Source: Celeribacter persicus
GTDB lineage: Bacteria > Pseudomonadota > Alphaproteobacteria > Rhodobacterales > Rhodobacteraceae
DNA: 64,000 nucleotides
Assembly (NCBI RefSeq): GCF_003050785.1
Contig: NZ_QAOH01000001.1
Coordinates: 62,001-126,000 of the forward strand
Reading direction: 5' to 3'
Positions 51,708-60,233 of the stretch are shown one piece after another (positions within the stretch are counted from its first letter, which is position 1; each line of letters begins with the position of its first letter). A program made the position numbers and the translations under genes. The notes beneath the pieces were generated by a model. That model did not search any database, was not told the origin of the DNA, and saw nothing but the letters and a program-made list of their open reading frames with translations.

Positions 51708-51721
51708 TTGACCGAAGTCAA
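51708..51721. promoter_or_regulatory. FNR/FnrL-type box upstream of the cytochrome c peroxidase
   Basis: TTGACCGAAGTCAA fits TTGAY-N4-RTCAA exactly and has perfect dyad arms (TTGAC/GTCAA). It lies 69-82 bp ahead of the peroxidase start on the minus strand, a distance compatible with activation from around -41. Confidence 0.75.
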
Positions 51722-51830
51722 GACTTGGCGAGAAAACGTGATTGCCCTGCGTCGGTATAGCCCGACGAAACCGGGTGCGGAAGGCCACTTGACGCCCCCA
51801 GCCCCATCGCCTAAACACGGGCGGCACTGC

Positions 51831-51904
51831 GCGGGCGTTGTGTAGTGGTAAGACCTTAGCCTTCCAAGCTAATGACGCGGGTTCGATTCCCGCCGCCCGC
51901 TCCA
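51831..51904 (+). tRNA. tRNA-Gly (anticodon TCC)
   Basis: 74-nt cloverleaf. Acceptor stem GCGGGCG (51831-51837) pairs with CGCCCGC (51894-51900), followed by T and an encoded CCA. The anticodon loop CTTCCAA gives anticodon TCC for GGA codons. The T-loop GGTTCGATTCC is canonical. Confidence 0.95.
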
Positions 51905-51970
51905 AACCTTCCCCACATCATTGAGTTCATCTGATCGCCGGTCCGTGGCTTTCTGATGGCTCAAATACTC

Positions 51971-51999
51971 AAAAGAAAACGGGGCCCCGAAGGACCCCG
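51971..51999 (-). terminator. UUCG-tetraloop terminator of the YgaP-like gene
   Basis: On the minus strand the stem 51999-51992 with 51987-51980 (8 bp, one G-U) closes a C(TTCG)G tetraloop and is followed by TTTTCTTTT. It lies 24 bp after the stop at 52023. Confidence 0.85.
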
Positions 52000-52022
52000 C
52001 TCTGACGTTTTTGCGCACGAGA

Positions 52023-52229
52023 TCACTTCTCGAAGGCGCAACCGACCGGCAGGCCGAGTTTGGCAAAGATTTTTGCCGCCGGGCACCAGCCGGAGAAGGC
52101 CGACTGCAACATATTGGCCCCGATGAACACGGTAAACCAGACGAACAGCGGGTGGACGAATTGGGTCAGCAGCACGCTGACGAGAATCATGATGCCGGCA
52201 AAGGCGAAAACGGCGCGGTCGATGGACAT
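52023..52229 (-). CDS. YgaP-like transmembrane domain protein (DUF2892)
   Basis: 68 residues with two hydrophobic helices and the motif FIGANMLQSAFSGWCPAAKIF, typical of the DUF2892 domain found at the C-terminus of the rhodanese YgaP. Here it stands alone, with no rhodanese gene nearby. The WCP cysteine near the membrane face is the conserved one. It is probably linked to sulfur or thiosulfate handling, but the role is not established. It is monocistronic, with a strong terminator. Confidence 0.82.
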   Translation of the reverse strand: MSIDRAVFAFAGIMILVSVLLTQFVHPLFVWFTVFIGANMLQSAFSGWCPAAKIFAKLGLPVGCAFEK

Positions 52230-52308
52230 GGGAGTCTCCGTAACAAGATGTCAGATTTGTGAAACGCTTTAGCAAATCCTGAAGTTAAATTCAATATTTC
52301 GCATATAC

Positions 52309-52710
52309 TCATGCACCCGAGCGCACCCGGAAAGTACCCTGTCCCATCGCGATCAACTCGCCGGTCTCGTCCACGATGGTGCCTTCGGTGAAAAACGTCT
52401 TTGTACCGCCACCCATCCGCCGCCCCTCGGCAATCAGCCGCGTGCCTTTTGGGCGTGACAGGTAGTTGATGTTCAGCGACAGCGTCAGCGTCATACGCCG
52501 ATCATCCGGATCGCCGGTATAGGCGCCGGCATAGCCCATGGCCGTGTCGAGCATGGTGGCATAGATCCCGCCATGGGGAATGCCAGAGCGATTCAGGTGA
52601 AACGGCGCGACCGTGGTTTCGAACCGCGCGACATCCTCGCCCCAGCCGGTCATTTCAATGCCCAGATGCGCCAACGCCGCCGACGGCCCCTCCAGAAGCG
52701 ATACCTTCAT
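52309..52710 (-). CDS. PaaI-family hotdog thioesterase
   Basis: 133 residues with the hotdog motif HGGIYATMLDTAMGYAGAYT and a parallel strand TLTLSLNINYLSRPKGTRLI. The family hydrolyses aromatic or medium-chain acyl-CoAs; the substrate here is unknown. It overlaps the upstream SRAP gene by ATGA, an operon pairing with no obvious functional link. Confidence 0.82.
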   Translation of the reverse strand: MKVSLLEGPSAALAHLGIEMTGWGEDVARFETTVAPFHLNRSGIPHGGIYATMLDTAMGYAGAYTGDPDDRRMTLTLSLNINYLSRPKGTRLIAEGRRMGGGTKTFFTEGTIVDETGELIAMGQGTFRVRSGA

Positions 52711-53372
52711 GTGTCGATCTCCTCAATCAGCTCAGGCCCCGTGGCCCGGTTGGAATTTACCGCCTTGCCGACGCGATGAAACTGCAGGCTTTCGTCGGGC
52801 ACGGGCCGCATCAGAAGCGCCGCACCATGGCCCTCTTCGCCCAGCCATTTACCCCAGTGCTCCGCTTGCAAAATCACGGGAATACGGTGATGAAGCGCGG
52901 CCATACGGCCCGTGGCTCCGGTCGTGACGATGGCGCAGGAGGACAGACGCTCGCCCCCCTGTTCCCAGTCCTGCCAGATACCGGCAAAAACCATCGGCCC
53001 CTCCTCTGCGGGCCGGATATACCACGGCAGTTTCTCGCCCCCTTCGGGTCGGAACCATTCGTAAAACCCGTCCGCCGGGATGAGACAGCGGCGTTGACGG
53101 CAGGCTTCACGGAACGCGGGTTTTTCCGCAATGGTCTCGGCCCGCGCATTGATCAGCAGCGGCCCGTCGGTGGGCGTCTTGTACCAGCGCGGAATAAAGC
53201 CCCATCGCATCGGCACGAGGTGGCGTTGATCGTTTTCGCGATAGATCACATGGATTTGGGTGGTCGGACAAATGTTGTAATTGGGGCTATCCGGTAAATC
53301 ATTGGCAGGCACAGCTTCGAAAAGCTGCGCCAGAGCGTCACTGGTCTTGGAAAGAGCAAAACGTCCACACAT
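52707..53372 (-). CDS. SOS response-associated peptidase (SRAP/YedK/HMCES family)
   Basis: 221 residues. The catalytic Cys2 follows the initiator Met (MCGRFAL), and the other family signatures are all present: NARAET, RRCLIPADGFYEWF, and HHRIPVIL with its conserved histidine. The protein forms a covalent bond with abasic sites in single-stranded DNA and shields them. No LexA-type box was recognised in front of it. Confidence 0.92.
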   Translation of the reverse strand: MCGRFALSKTSDALAQLFEAVPANDLPDSPNYNICPTTQIHVIYRENDQRHLVPMRWGFIPRWYKTPTDGPLLINARAETIAEKPAFREACRQRRCLIPADGFYEWFRPEGGEKLPWYIRPAEEGPMVFAGIWQDWEQGGERLSSCAIVTTGATGRMAALHHRIPVILQAEHWGKWLGEEGHGAALLMRPVPDESLQFHRVGKAVNSNRATGPELIEEIDT

Positions 53373-53480
53373 GGGGGCAATTTAACGGTTTGGAAGGCGA
53401 GGGCCAGAACCGATTGTGCAGAAGGTGTTTTGAGTATTTGGGCCATCAGAAAGCCACATCGCAGCGGAAAGCTCCGCCCC

Positions 53481-53786
53481 TCAGCGATACGCCTTGCGCG
53501 CTACCTCGATTCTGGCGTCCATCATCGACATCTCTTTCATGATCTCGGTCCGACGGGTGCGGTCGGCGGTTTCACGGAGTTCGGCGCGTAGTTTCTCCAA
53601 CTCGCGCGAGAGCGACACGAATTCCGGCATGCCACCGTTCTCCTTGATCAGCCGGTTGAGAAGTGCGTTCTCCGGATCGTCCTCGCGCGGCAAGGGCTTG
53701 CCCACCCCCGACAGGTTGTCGAAATCGCCCTTCGCCTCGGCCTCGGCGATTTTTTGATTGATCAGGTCGATCAGCGGGTGGTCCAT
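53481..53786 (-). CDS. DUF1992 / DnaJ-homologue-C28-like domain protein
   Basis: 101 residues: the opening PLIDLINQKIAEAEAKGDFD, the turn NLSGVGKPLP and ENALLNRLIKENGGMPEF are diagnostic of DUF1992. No J domain is present. It is mostly helical with a charged coiled-coil stretch (about 58-95). The function is not known. It begins right after the stop of the GFA-family gene, so the two are probably co-transcribed. Confidence 0.85.
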   Translation of the reverse strand: MDHPLIDLINQKIAEAEAKGDFDNLSGVGKPLPREDDPENALLNRLIKENGGMPEFVSLSRELEKLRAELRETADRTRRTEIMKEMSMMDARIEVARKAYR

Positions 53787-54248
53787 CTAGGCCTCCCGTG
53801 CTGCCTTGAACCGGGCAAGGCTGGCCTCTGACCAGACCTCTTTCGGCTTGTAGAACGCATCGAACACCTGTGCGCCTTCCGGCAGTACGACCCAAGGAAG
53901 CTTTGTCGAAGTGAAGATATGCACATCCGGCACGATCTCCGCACGTTCCTCCAGCGTGCCGCAGCGCACGAAGGCAAAGGCATCGCTGGAGCCCGCGTAA
54001 TGTGACCAGAGCGCCACCTTGCACAAGGGGCAGCGCGCGACGGTCTGGCCATGGCCCGAGTTGGAGGGAGTGACAACCATCTCGGGCATGCCCTTGGTAA
54101 GTTTCACTTCGGAGGTCTCGACATAGGCGTTGAGCGCGAAGGCCGAACCGGTTTCCCGCTGGCACCATGTGCAGTGACAGCAATGCACAATCATCGGCGC
54201 GGCTGTGACCTCGAATTCCACCTCTCCGCATGTGCAACGTCCGTGCAT
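53787..54248 (-). CDS. GFA/CENP-V-family zinc protein
   Basis: 153 residues with the paired zinc-binding motifs of the family: RCTCGEVEFEV, CHCTWCQRETGSAF and CPLCKVALWSHY. The family was named for glutathione-dependent formaldehyde activation, but most members are uncharacterised. All expected cysteines are present. It is the first gene of a two-gene unit with the DUF1992 gene. Confidence 0.85.
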   Translation of the reverse strand: MHGRCTCGEVEFEVTAAPMIVHCCHCTWCQRETGSAFALNAYVETSEVKLTKGMPEMVVTPSNSGHGQTVARCPLCKVALWSHYAGSSDAFAFVRCGTLEERAEIVPDVHIFTSTKLPWVVLPEGAQVFDAFYKPKEVWSEASLARFKAAREA

Positions 54249-54270
54249 GCCATCCCTCCCGGCCCAAATG

Positions 54271-54297
54271 AAAATGCCCCCGCATGATCGCGAGGGC
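54271..54297 (-). terminator. Terminator after the 5'-nucleotidase gene
   Basis: Stem GCCCTCGC/GCGGGGGC on the minus strand (54297-54290 with 54283-54276, one wobble, 6-nt loop), followed by ATTTTCATTT. It lies 27 bp after the stop at 54324 and ahead of the GFA gene start. Confidence 0.75.
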
Positions 54298-54323
54298 TTT
54301 CCCTTTTGTCCAGTTCGAACCGT

Positions 54324-55886
54324 TTATTTGACGGTGATGCGGCCATCCGTATAGGGCTCGTAGGGCGCATGTTCGATCATGTACTCGGCCAGAACATCGG
54401 CGAGATCGGGACCGAAGTCATAGGCGTTCTCGGCGCTCAGAAACATCTTGTAACCGTCGCCGCCGTTGCGCACGTAGTTGTTGGAGACCACGCCGTAGAG
54501 CTTGTCCATCTCGATCGGCGCGCCGCCGACCATCACGTCGGAAATGCGGGAGCCAACCTCGGCGGAGGGATCGACGGTAAAGGACATACCCGCCACCTGC
54601 GGGAAGCGACCAGCGCCATCGGCCATTTCGGAAACACCGTTTTCAAGCGCCTCAACCATGGTTGCGCCGGTCACCTGGAACGTCGACAGCGTGTTCTGGA
54701 ACGGCAGAACCGTGAGAACGTCACCCATGGTCACCTGACCACCCGGAATGGAGGCGCGCAGACCACCGCCGTTCTGGATCGCAATCTCGATGCCCTGGTC
54801 CTTCACGCGCTCCAGCATGGCGTCGGCCACCAGATTGCCCATCGGGCATTCGACCGCCCGGCAGGTCTCGCGCGAGCCGTCGATATCGGCGGCGGCTTCG
54901 GCAACGACCTTGGCTTTCAACTCGTTGATCGGACCAGCCAGCTCGGCGATGCGGGATTTGATCGCTTCGTCCTCAGCCACGGAAGCGTCGAGCAGGATCG
55001 GCTCACCGGAAGCGGAGATCAGCTTGCCCTCGTCATCGAAGGTCAGGACAAGGTGGCCGAGATATTTCGAATAGGCATAGGCGGAAACCACCGGAACCTC
55101 GCCCACCATGATGGGGTAAGCCATCGCGCCTTCGATCTCGTTGGAGAAGAGCGTATGCGAGTGGCCGCCGACCACGGCGTCGACACCGGCGACCTCTTCG
55201 GCCAGCGACAGATCCTTGTTCACACCGACATGGGTGAGAGCGATGATCTTGTTCACACCTTCGGCCTCAAGTTCGGCCACATCGGCGGCCAGACTGTCGG
55301 CCTCGTCCTGGAAGATCACGTTCGGGCCGGGGCTGGAGGTTTCCGGCGTGTCCACGGCCAGCGCAGAGATGATACCGATCTTTTCTCCGCCCACTTCGAG
55401 CACGACATGGTTTTTCACCTTGTCGGCGAGCAGGTTGGACTGGCTCACATCGAGATTGCCGGAGATCACCGGGAAGCTCGCATGCTCGATCAGTTTGAGC
55501 GTGCCTTCCGGGCCGTCGTCGAATTCGTGGTTGCCCAGAGCCATCACATCATAGCCGATCTTGTCCATCATCTCGGCTTCGACATCGCCCTTGTAGGTCG
55601 TGTACATCAACGAGCCCTGATACTGGTCGCCCGCGTCGAGCAACAGAACATTCTCACCGTCAAGCTCCGCGCGCATCTCGGCGACCTTCGTGGCCAGACG
55701 GGCATAACCGCCAAAGCATTCACCCGCAGCATTGTCCTCTTCGGGACAGGTGTTGTCGTATTTCGTGATCGGTTCGATCCGGCTGTGCAGATCGTTGGTG
55801 TGCAGGATGTGCAGCGTGTAATCGGCATGCGCCGCACCTGCCATCAGTGCCATTGCGGCAGTGGTGGTGAGAACTTTTTTGAGCAT
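54324..55886 (-). CDS. Periplasmic bifunctional metallophosphatase / 5'-nucleotidase
   Basis: 520 residues with a Sec signal (KKVLTTTAAMALMAGAAHA). The N-terminal calcineurin-like domain has the di-metal motifs HTNDLHSRIEP, LDAGDQYQGS, ALGNHEFDDGPEG and GGHSHTLF. The C-terminal UshA-like domain has QNGGGLRASIPGG and NNYVRNGGDGYKMF for nucleobase stacking. It releases phosphate and nucleosides from external nucleotides. ATG 55886 is set by the signal peptide. A dyad TTGAC-N6-GTCAA (55931-55946) lies upstream; its spacing is wrong for FNR and no Pho box was seen. Confidence 0.92.
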   Translation of the reverse strand: MLKKVLTTTAAMALMAGAAHADYTLHILHTNDLHSRIEPITKYDNTCPEEDNAAGECFGGYARLATKVAEMRAELDGENVLLLDAGDQYQGSLMYTTYKGDVEAEMMDKIGYDVMALGNHEFDDGPEGTLKLIEHASFPVISGNLDVSQSNLLADKVKNHVVLEVGGEKIGIISALAVDTPETSSPGPNVIFQDEADSLAADVAELEAEGVNKIIALTHVGVNKDLSLAEEVAGVDAVVGGHSHTLFSNEIEGAMAYPIMVGEVPVVSAYAYSKYLGHLVLTFDDEGKLISASGEPILLDASVAEDEAIKSRIAELAGPINELKAKVVAEAAADIDGSRETCRAVECPMGNLVADAMLERVKDQGIEIAIQNGGGLRASIPGGQVTMGDVLTVLPFQNTLSTFQVTGATMVEALENGVSEMADGAGRFPQVAGMSFTVDPSAEVGSRISDVMVGGAPIEMDKLYGVVSNNYVRNGGDGYKMFLSAENAYDFGPDLADVLAEYMIEHAPYEPYTDGRITVK

Positions 55887-56013
55887 ATCTTGCCCCCTGT
55901 TGACCATAATGAATTCCAACCTGACCGGTCTTGACCATCGAGTCAAAGCCCGAAATCAGAAATTGGCTACATCCGCAACGTAACGGAATTGTAACGATGA
56001 AATGACGGGCAGA

Positions 56014-56616
56014 TCATCGTTTTCCAACAATCCAGCCATCCAGCACCTCATGAGCGAGCCGCTCCGCATCGCTGTCGAGCCGCCCGGTCATAAGTCGCAT
56101 CCAGGCTACCGCCATGATGGCTTCCGCCAGAGCCTCCGCCTGTACCCCCTCAATGAGTTCTCCACGCGCCAGAGACCAGCCCACCACCTCGGCCAGTGTC
56201 GCCAAACGCTCCTCCCGGTAGCGTTCCAGCGCCTCGGCCACATCCGCATCCGATTGCGCCTCGGCAATGATCAGCGCAAACACCTGCCCTTCCGGGGTTT
56301 TCCAGAAGTCGAATACATGATGGTAAAAGGCCGCGATCGTGTCGATCAGCGCCCCCTTGTCCTCATGCGCATAATCGCCTTTCGAGCGCTCATAGACCGC
56401 CACCAAAAGCGCGCCGCGCGTTGGCCACCATTTGTATAGTGTCGCCTTTCCGGCGCGGGCACGGCGCGCCACCGCCTCCATCGTCAGGCCTTTCACGCCC
56501 TTTTCACGCAGAAGCTCCTGCGCCGCAGTCAGAATCGCCTCTGCCGTCGCCGGGTTGCGTTTCGCCCCGATCGAGCGCCTTTGCGGTTCTGCACATTCAG
56601 CTGTGCGATCAGACAC
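56014..56616 (-). CDS. TetR-family transcriptional repressor
   Basis: 200 residues: N-terminal HTH (LREKGVKGLTMEAVARRARA, then ATLYKWWPTRGALL) and a divergent helical ligand domain. It begins with GTG at 56616 behind a strong AAGGAGG. It is divergent from a 78-residue membrane protein gene across 78 bp containing two operator-like repeats. This arrangement is typical of a repressor controlling itself and its neighbour. The ligand is unknown. Confidence 0.88.
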   Translation of the reverse strand: MSDRTAECAEPQRRSIGAKRNPATAEAILTAAQELLREKGVKGLTMEAVARRARAGKATLYKWWPTRGALLVAVYERSKGDYAHEDKGALIDTIAAFYHHVFDFWKTPEGQVFALIIAEAQSDADVAEALERYREERLATLAEVVGWSLARGELIEGVQAEALAEAIMAVAWMRLMTGRLDSDAERLAHEVLDGWIVGKR

Positions 56617-56638
56617 AAGTCCCCTCCTTTACATATCG

Positions 56639-56678
56639 GAACGCATCGTTCATATAAACATAACGAAACGCACCGTTC
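56639..56678. promoter_or_regulatory. Twin operator-like dyads between tetR and the small membrane protein gene
   Basis: GAACGCATCGTTC (56639-56651) and AAACGCACCGTTC (56666-56678) share the core AACGCAYCGTTC and are 27 bp apart. The first is a perfect dyad GAACG-N3-CGTTC. Their place between divergent starts fits TetR binding sites. Confidence 0.7.
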
Positions 56679-56694
56679 CCTTTGGAGATAGCAC

Positions 56695-56931
56695 ATGTCC
56701 ATGTCCACCGCCATGCCCTCCGCCCCGAAACGACCGAATCGCATCCGGTTCAGCTTTTTCGTCTTTCTTGGCGTCTATCCTCTGGTCACTGCGCTGATCT
56801 ATGCCCTCGCGCCACTCACCGCCGACTGGCAGGTCTGGCAACGCAACCTCGTGATGGTGCCAATGATCGTGCTTTCGATGGTTTTCGTGATCATTCCGCG
56901 CATTCACCGGCATTGTCATCGCTGGCTCTGA
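56695..56931 (+). CDS. Small two-helix membrane protein under TetR control
   Basis: 78 residues with two hydrophobic helices (about 20-41 and 51-67), an N-terminal basic segment and a histidine/arginine-rich end (RIHRHCHRWL). No family was recognised beyond a general resemblance to small DUF2798-type proteins. GGAG precedes the ATG. It is the only gene divergent from tetR before an unrelated gene, so it is the likely regulated target. Confidence 0.7.
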   Translation: MSMSTAMPSAPKRPNRIRFSFFVFLGVYPLVTALIYALAPLTADWQVWQRNLVMVPMIVLSMVFVIIPRIHRHCHRWL

Positions 56932-57005
56932 GCCGGCTTTGTGCAAACCCGCCAAAGACACAAAGTCTCATTGACCGGGACGCGCGGCGCTGGCATCTGA
57001 GAGCC

Positions 57006-57353
57006 ATGCTGATTTACAAAATCTTCCGCGCCCCCGAATGGGCCATTCTGCAAACCAACGGCGAAACCTTCGGCGCGCCCGTCGATCTGGCCGATGGCTA
57101 TGTCCATTTCTCCACCGGCGCGCAGGTCAGGGAGACCGCCGCCAAATGGTTCGCGGGCGAGGATAATCTTCGTCTGCTTGCCATTGAGAGCGATACGCTC
57201 GGCCCCCACCTGAAATGGGAACCTTCCCGGGGCGGGGCGCTTTTCCCGCACCTTTATCGCGCTCTGACGCTTGAGGATCTCCTCTGGGTCAAAGCTCTGC
57301 CCCTTGCGCCCGAGGGCGCAGGCGAGAGTCATCTCTTTCCGGAGGACCTCTGA
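57006..57353 (+). CDS. DUF952-family protein
   Basis: 115 residues, with the family pattern IYKIFRAPEWAILQTNG, DLADGYVHFSTGAQVRETA and WEPSRGGALFPHLYRALTLE. DUF952 proteins are small cytosolic proteins of unknown function. The start at 57006 was chosen because homology begins there. Its stop is directly followed by the pyrD ATG with no gap, so the two are co-translated. Confidence 0.85.
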   Translation: MLIYKIFRAPEWAILQTNGETFGAPVDLADGYVHFSTGAQVRETAAKWFAGEDNLRLLAIESDTLGPHLKWEPSRGGALFPHLYRALTLEDLLWVKALPLAPEGAGESHLFPEDL

Positions 57354-58427
57354 ATGTCGCTATTCGAACAGATCGGCATGGTCATGCTGCGCAGTCTGAA
57401 TCCGGAGACATCCCATCGCTTCGCGCTTTCGGCCTTACGTGCGGGGCTTGCTCCCCTGCCCGGCCCGGTCACCTCGCCGCGCCTCAAAACCAAATTCGCC
57501 GGTATGGAGATGCCCAACCCGGTGGGCCTCGCCGCAGGGTTCGACAAGAATGCCGAGGCGATCCCGCAACTGTCGCGTGCGGGCTTCGGCTTTATTGAAT
57601 TGGGTGCGGTGACACCCCGCCCACAGCCGGGCAACGCGAAACCGCGTCTCTTTCGCCTGACCGAGGATCAGGCGGTGATCAACCGCTTCGGGTTCAACAA
57701 CGACGGGATGGAGGAAATCACCAACCGCCTTGCCCGCTGCCGTCATTCCAGTCACCGCACTGACATTCCCGTCGGTCTGAACCTCGGCGCCAACAAGGAC
57801 AGCGAGGATCGCGCCGCCGATTTCGCCAGGGTGCTGGCGCATTGCGGCAATTTCATCGACTTCGCGACGGTAAACGTGTCGAGTCCGAACACCGAACGGC
57901 TGCGCGATCTGCAAGGGCCAGAGGCATTGGAGGCGCTGCTCGCCGGTGTCATGGATGCGCGCAAGGGACTGGATCACAATGTGCCGGTGCTGTTGAAAAT
58001 CGCCCCCGATCTCGACAGCACGGAACTGATGGAAATCGCCGAAGTGGCGCGCAAGGCGGATCTTGACGGGGTCATCGCCACCAACACCACACTTTCGCGC
58101 GAAGGTTTGAAATCTGCACATAAAAGCGAGGCGGGCGGGCTTTCCGGGCGCCCATTGTTCGAAAAGTCCACGCGTGCTCTGGCGCAGCTCTCGCGCCATC
58201 TGGGCACGAATGTGCCGCTCATCGGCGTCGGAGGCATCGGCTCGGCGCTCGACGCTTATACGAAAATCCGTGCGGGCGCCTCTTTGGTGCAGGTCTATTC
58301 CGCAATGGTCTATCACGGTCTGTCGCTTGCCCCGCGCATCGCCCGTGGCCTTGATGAATTGCTGCAAAAAGACGGTTACGATTCGGTCACGGAAGCCGTT
58401 GGAACGGGACGCGGCGACTGGCTCTGA
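57354..58427 (+). CDS. pyrD: Dihydroorotate dehydrogenase (quinone), class 2
   Basis: 357-residue FMN enzyme of pyrimidine synthesis that passes electrons from dihydroorotate to membrane quinone. The N-terminal amphipathic membrane-binding helix is followed by [51 protein letters not shown] (catalytic serine region) and [20 protein letters not shown]. The length and helix mark class 2. The DUF952 gene is directly upstream, and the convergent MATE gene ends one base away. Confidence 0.95.
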   Translation: MSLFEQIGMVMLRSLNPETSHRFALSALRAGLAPLPGPVTSPRLKTKFAGMEMPNPVGLAAGFDKNAEAIPQLSRAGFGFIELGAVTPRPQPGNAKPRLFRLTEDQAVINRFGFNNDGMEEITNRLARCRHSSHRTDIPVGLNLGANKDSEDRAADFARVLAHCGNFIDFATVNVSSPNTERLRDLQGPEALEALLAGVMDARKGLDHNVPVLLKIAPDLDSTELMEIAEVARKADLDGVIATNTTLSREGLKSAHKSEAGGLSGRPLFEKSTRALAQLSRHLGTNVPLIGVGGIGSALDAYTKIRAGASLVQVYSAMVYHGLSLAPRIARGLDELLQKDGYDSVTEAVGTGRGDWL

Positions 58428-58428
58428 T

Positions 58429-59745
58429 CTAAAGCACCACACGCTCCAGCGCCGGATATTTCCAGAACAGCGTTGCTCCACGCGCCACGTAGCTGATCAT
58501 CAGCGCGGCCCAAAGCCCGTGATTGCCGAAAAGCGGGATCAGCGCGGCCACGGCCAAGAGGTAGATCACAAGCGACAACGCTGCCATGTTGCGCATATCC
58601 CGCGTGCGGGTCGCTCCGATGAAAATCCCGTCGAGCATCCACGATCCGAGCCCTACAACCGGCACGGCCACCATCCACGGCAGGTAGACACGTCCCTCCA
58701 TGCGCACATCCGGCGCGGTGGTCATCACGTCGATGATCGTCCCACCGAAAATCGCGAACAGCGCACTGAGCAACACGGCGGCCAGCAAGCCCCAGAAAGA
58801 CGCGAGCAATGCTCCGCGCCGCAGGGCATAGGCCGAACGCGCGCCAAGCGCCTGCCCGACGATGGCCTCGGCGGCAAAGGCGAACCCGTCGAGCGCATAG
58901 GCGGTGATTGAGACAAATTGCATGAGGATGTTGTTGGTCGCCAGCGTCACCGTATCAAAACCCGCCGAGAGGAACGTGAAGCTGACCATGATGGTCAGAA
59001 GCAGCACGGAACGGATCAGGATGTCGGTATTGACCCGCGCCATATGCGTGAGCCGCGCCCGGTCGAGCACCCGAGGCCAGTCGCGCCAGGCGGGCACCGC
59101 GAAAGCGTCGCGGCAGAGCCAGAGCCCCATCAGCGCGCCGCTGATCTCGGCGGCGAAGGTGGCATAGGCCACGCCCCGCACGCCCCAGCCGAGACCGAGT
59201 ACGAACCAGAGGTCGAGGGCGATGTTCACCCCGTTCATCCAGAGTTGCAGCGCCAGAACGCCCCGCGTGCGCTCCTGCGCGATGAGCCAGCCGGTCAGCC
59301 CGTAGACCGCGATGGCGAAGGGGGCGGACCAGATGCGGATGGAGATATAGCTGCGGGCAAGCGCCTCGACTTCGGGTGTGGCGGGCGAAAGCTGAAAGGC
59401 GAACCAGAGGATCGGTACTTGCAGGAGGATGAGCACCAGCCCACCCGCGAAAGCGATCATCAGCGCGCGGGTCAGGAGCGCGGCGACTTCGCCCGTCTGC
59501 CCGGCCCCGCGCGCCTGGGACACAAGCCCCGTCGTTCCCATGCGCAGAAAGCCGAAAATCCAGTAGACCGAGGCGAGGATGATCGCGCCGATGCCCACCG
59601 CACCGATGGGCGCAGCCTCCCCCATCTGGCCTACGACACCGGTGTCGACCGCACCGAGGATCGGCACGGTGGCGTTCGAGAGCACGATGGGAATGGCGAT
59701 CCTGAGGACGCGGCGGTGGCTCAACTCAGGATCGGAAGCGATCAT
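58429..59745 (-). CDS. MATE-family efflux transporter (DinF-like)
   Basis: 438 residues with 12 hydrophobic helices in the two-bundle MATE pattern; recognisable stretches are LGAVDTGVVGQMGEAAPIGA and YALDGFAFAAEAIVGQALGA, as in DinF/NorM proteins. It is a cation-coupled multidrug exporter. ATG 59745 overlaps the upstream thioesterase stop (ATGA); the longer frame to 59814 lies inside that gene. It is the last gene of a three-gene unit with two thioesterases. Confidence 0.9.
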   Translation of the reverse strand: MIASDPELSHRRVLRIAIPIVLSNATVPILGAVDTGVVGQMGEAAPIGAVGIGAIILASVYWIFGFLRMGTTGLVSQARGAGQTGEVAALLTRALMIAFAGGLVLILLQVPILWFAFQLSPATPEVEALARSYISIRIWSAPFAIAVYGLTGWLIAQERTRGVLALQLWMNGVNIALDLWFVLGLGWGVRGVAYATFAAEISGALMGLWLCRDAFAVPAWRDWPRVLDRARLTHMARVNTDILIRSVLLLTIMVSFTFLSAGFDTVTLATNNILMQFVSITAYALDGFAFAAEAIVGQALGARSAYALRRGALLASFWGLLAAVLLSALFAIFGGTIIDVMTTAPDVRMEGRVYLPWMVAVPVVGLGSWMLDGIFIGATRTRDMRNMAALSLVIYLLAVAALIPLFGNHGLWAALMISYVARGATLFWKYPALERVVL

Positions 59746-60233
59746 GCCACCGGCTCGGGCATCAGGAAATGCCCCATCGCCTGTACGGTGGGGCGGGCGC
59801 GGTTGTCCTGCCATGCCTCGACACGGACGGAAGCATAACGACGCCCCGCACGCGTGATCTCGGCCCGTGCATAGGAATCGCGCGGCAGGCCGGAACGCAG
59901 GTAATCCACGGTCAGGTCGATGGTCTTCGGGAATTTCGGCAGGATATCTCCGGTATCGCCCGCCTCGATTCTGGGCCAGGCCATGGACCAGCTTAATGAA
60001 ATCAGCGCAGTGACTTCGAGAAAGGCCGCCAGCGCGCCCCCGTGCAGCGCGGGCAGCATCGGATTGCCGATCAGATCGGGGCGATAAGGCATCACCCCGG
60101 TCAGTTCATCGCCACGGCGTTCGAATTCGAACCCCATGAAAGAGATATAAGGAACACGCGCCACGAGGTCCGCCAAAGCGGCATCGCGGCGTTCCTTGAC
60201 GACCTGAACGGGTTCGGGTTTGGGTCTGCTCAT
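59742..60233 (-). CDS. PaaI-family thioesterase (second of a tandem pair)
   Basis: 163-residue hotdog-fold protein; catalytic segment LPALHGGALAAFLEVTALI and strand KTIDLTVDYLRSGLPRDSYA. It overlaps its upstream neighbour thioesterase by ATGA and the MATE gene by ATGA. The pair differ enough to suggest different substrates or a hetero-oligomer. The acyl-CoA substrate is unknown. Confidence 0.83.
   Translation of the reverse strand: MSRPKPEPVQVVKERRDAALADLVARVPYISFMGFEFERRGDELTGVMPYRPDLIGNPMLPALHGGALAAFLEVTALISLSWSMAWPRIEAGDTGDILPKFPKTIDLTVDYLRSGLPRDSYARAEITRAGRRYASVRVEAWQDNRARPTVQAMGHFLMPEPVA

Noticed and set aside
55931-55946. FNR-like dyad TTGAC-N6-GTCAA before the 5'-nucleotidase
   Set aside because: The spacer is 6 bp instead of 4, so it does not fit FNR. 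No Pho box was seen either.
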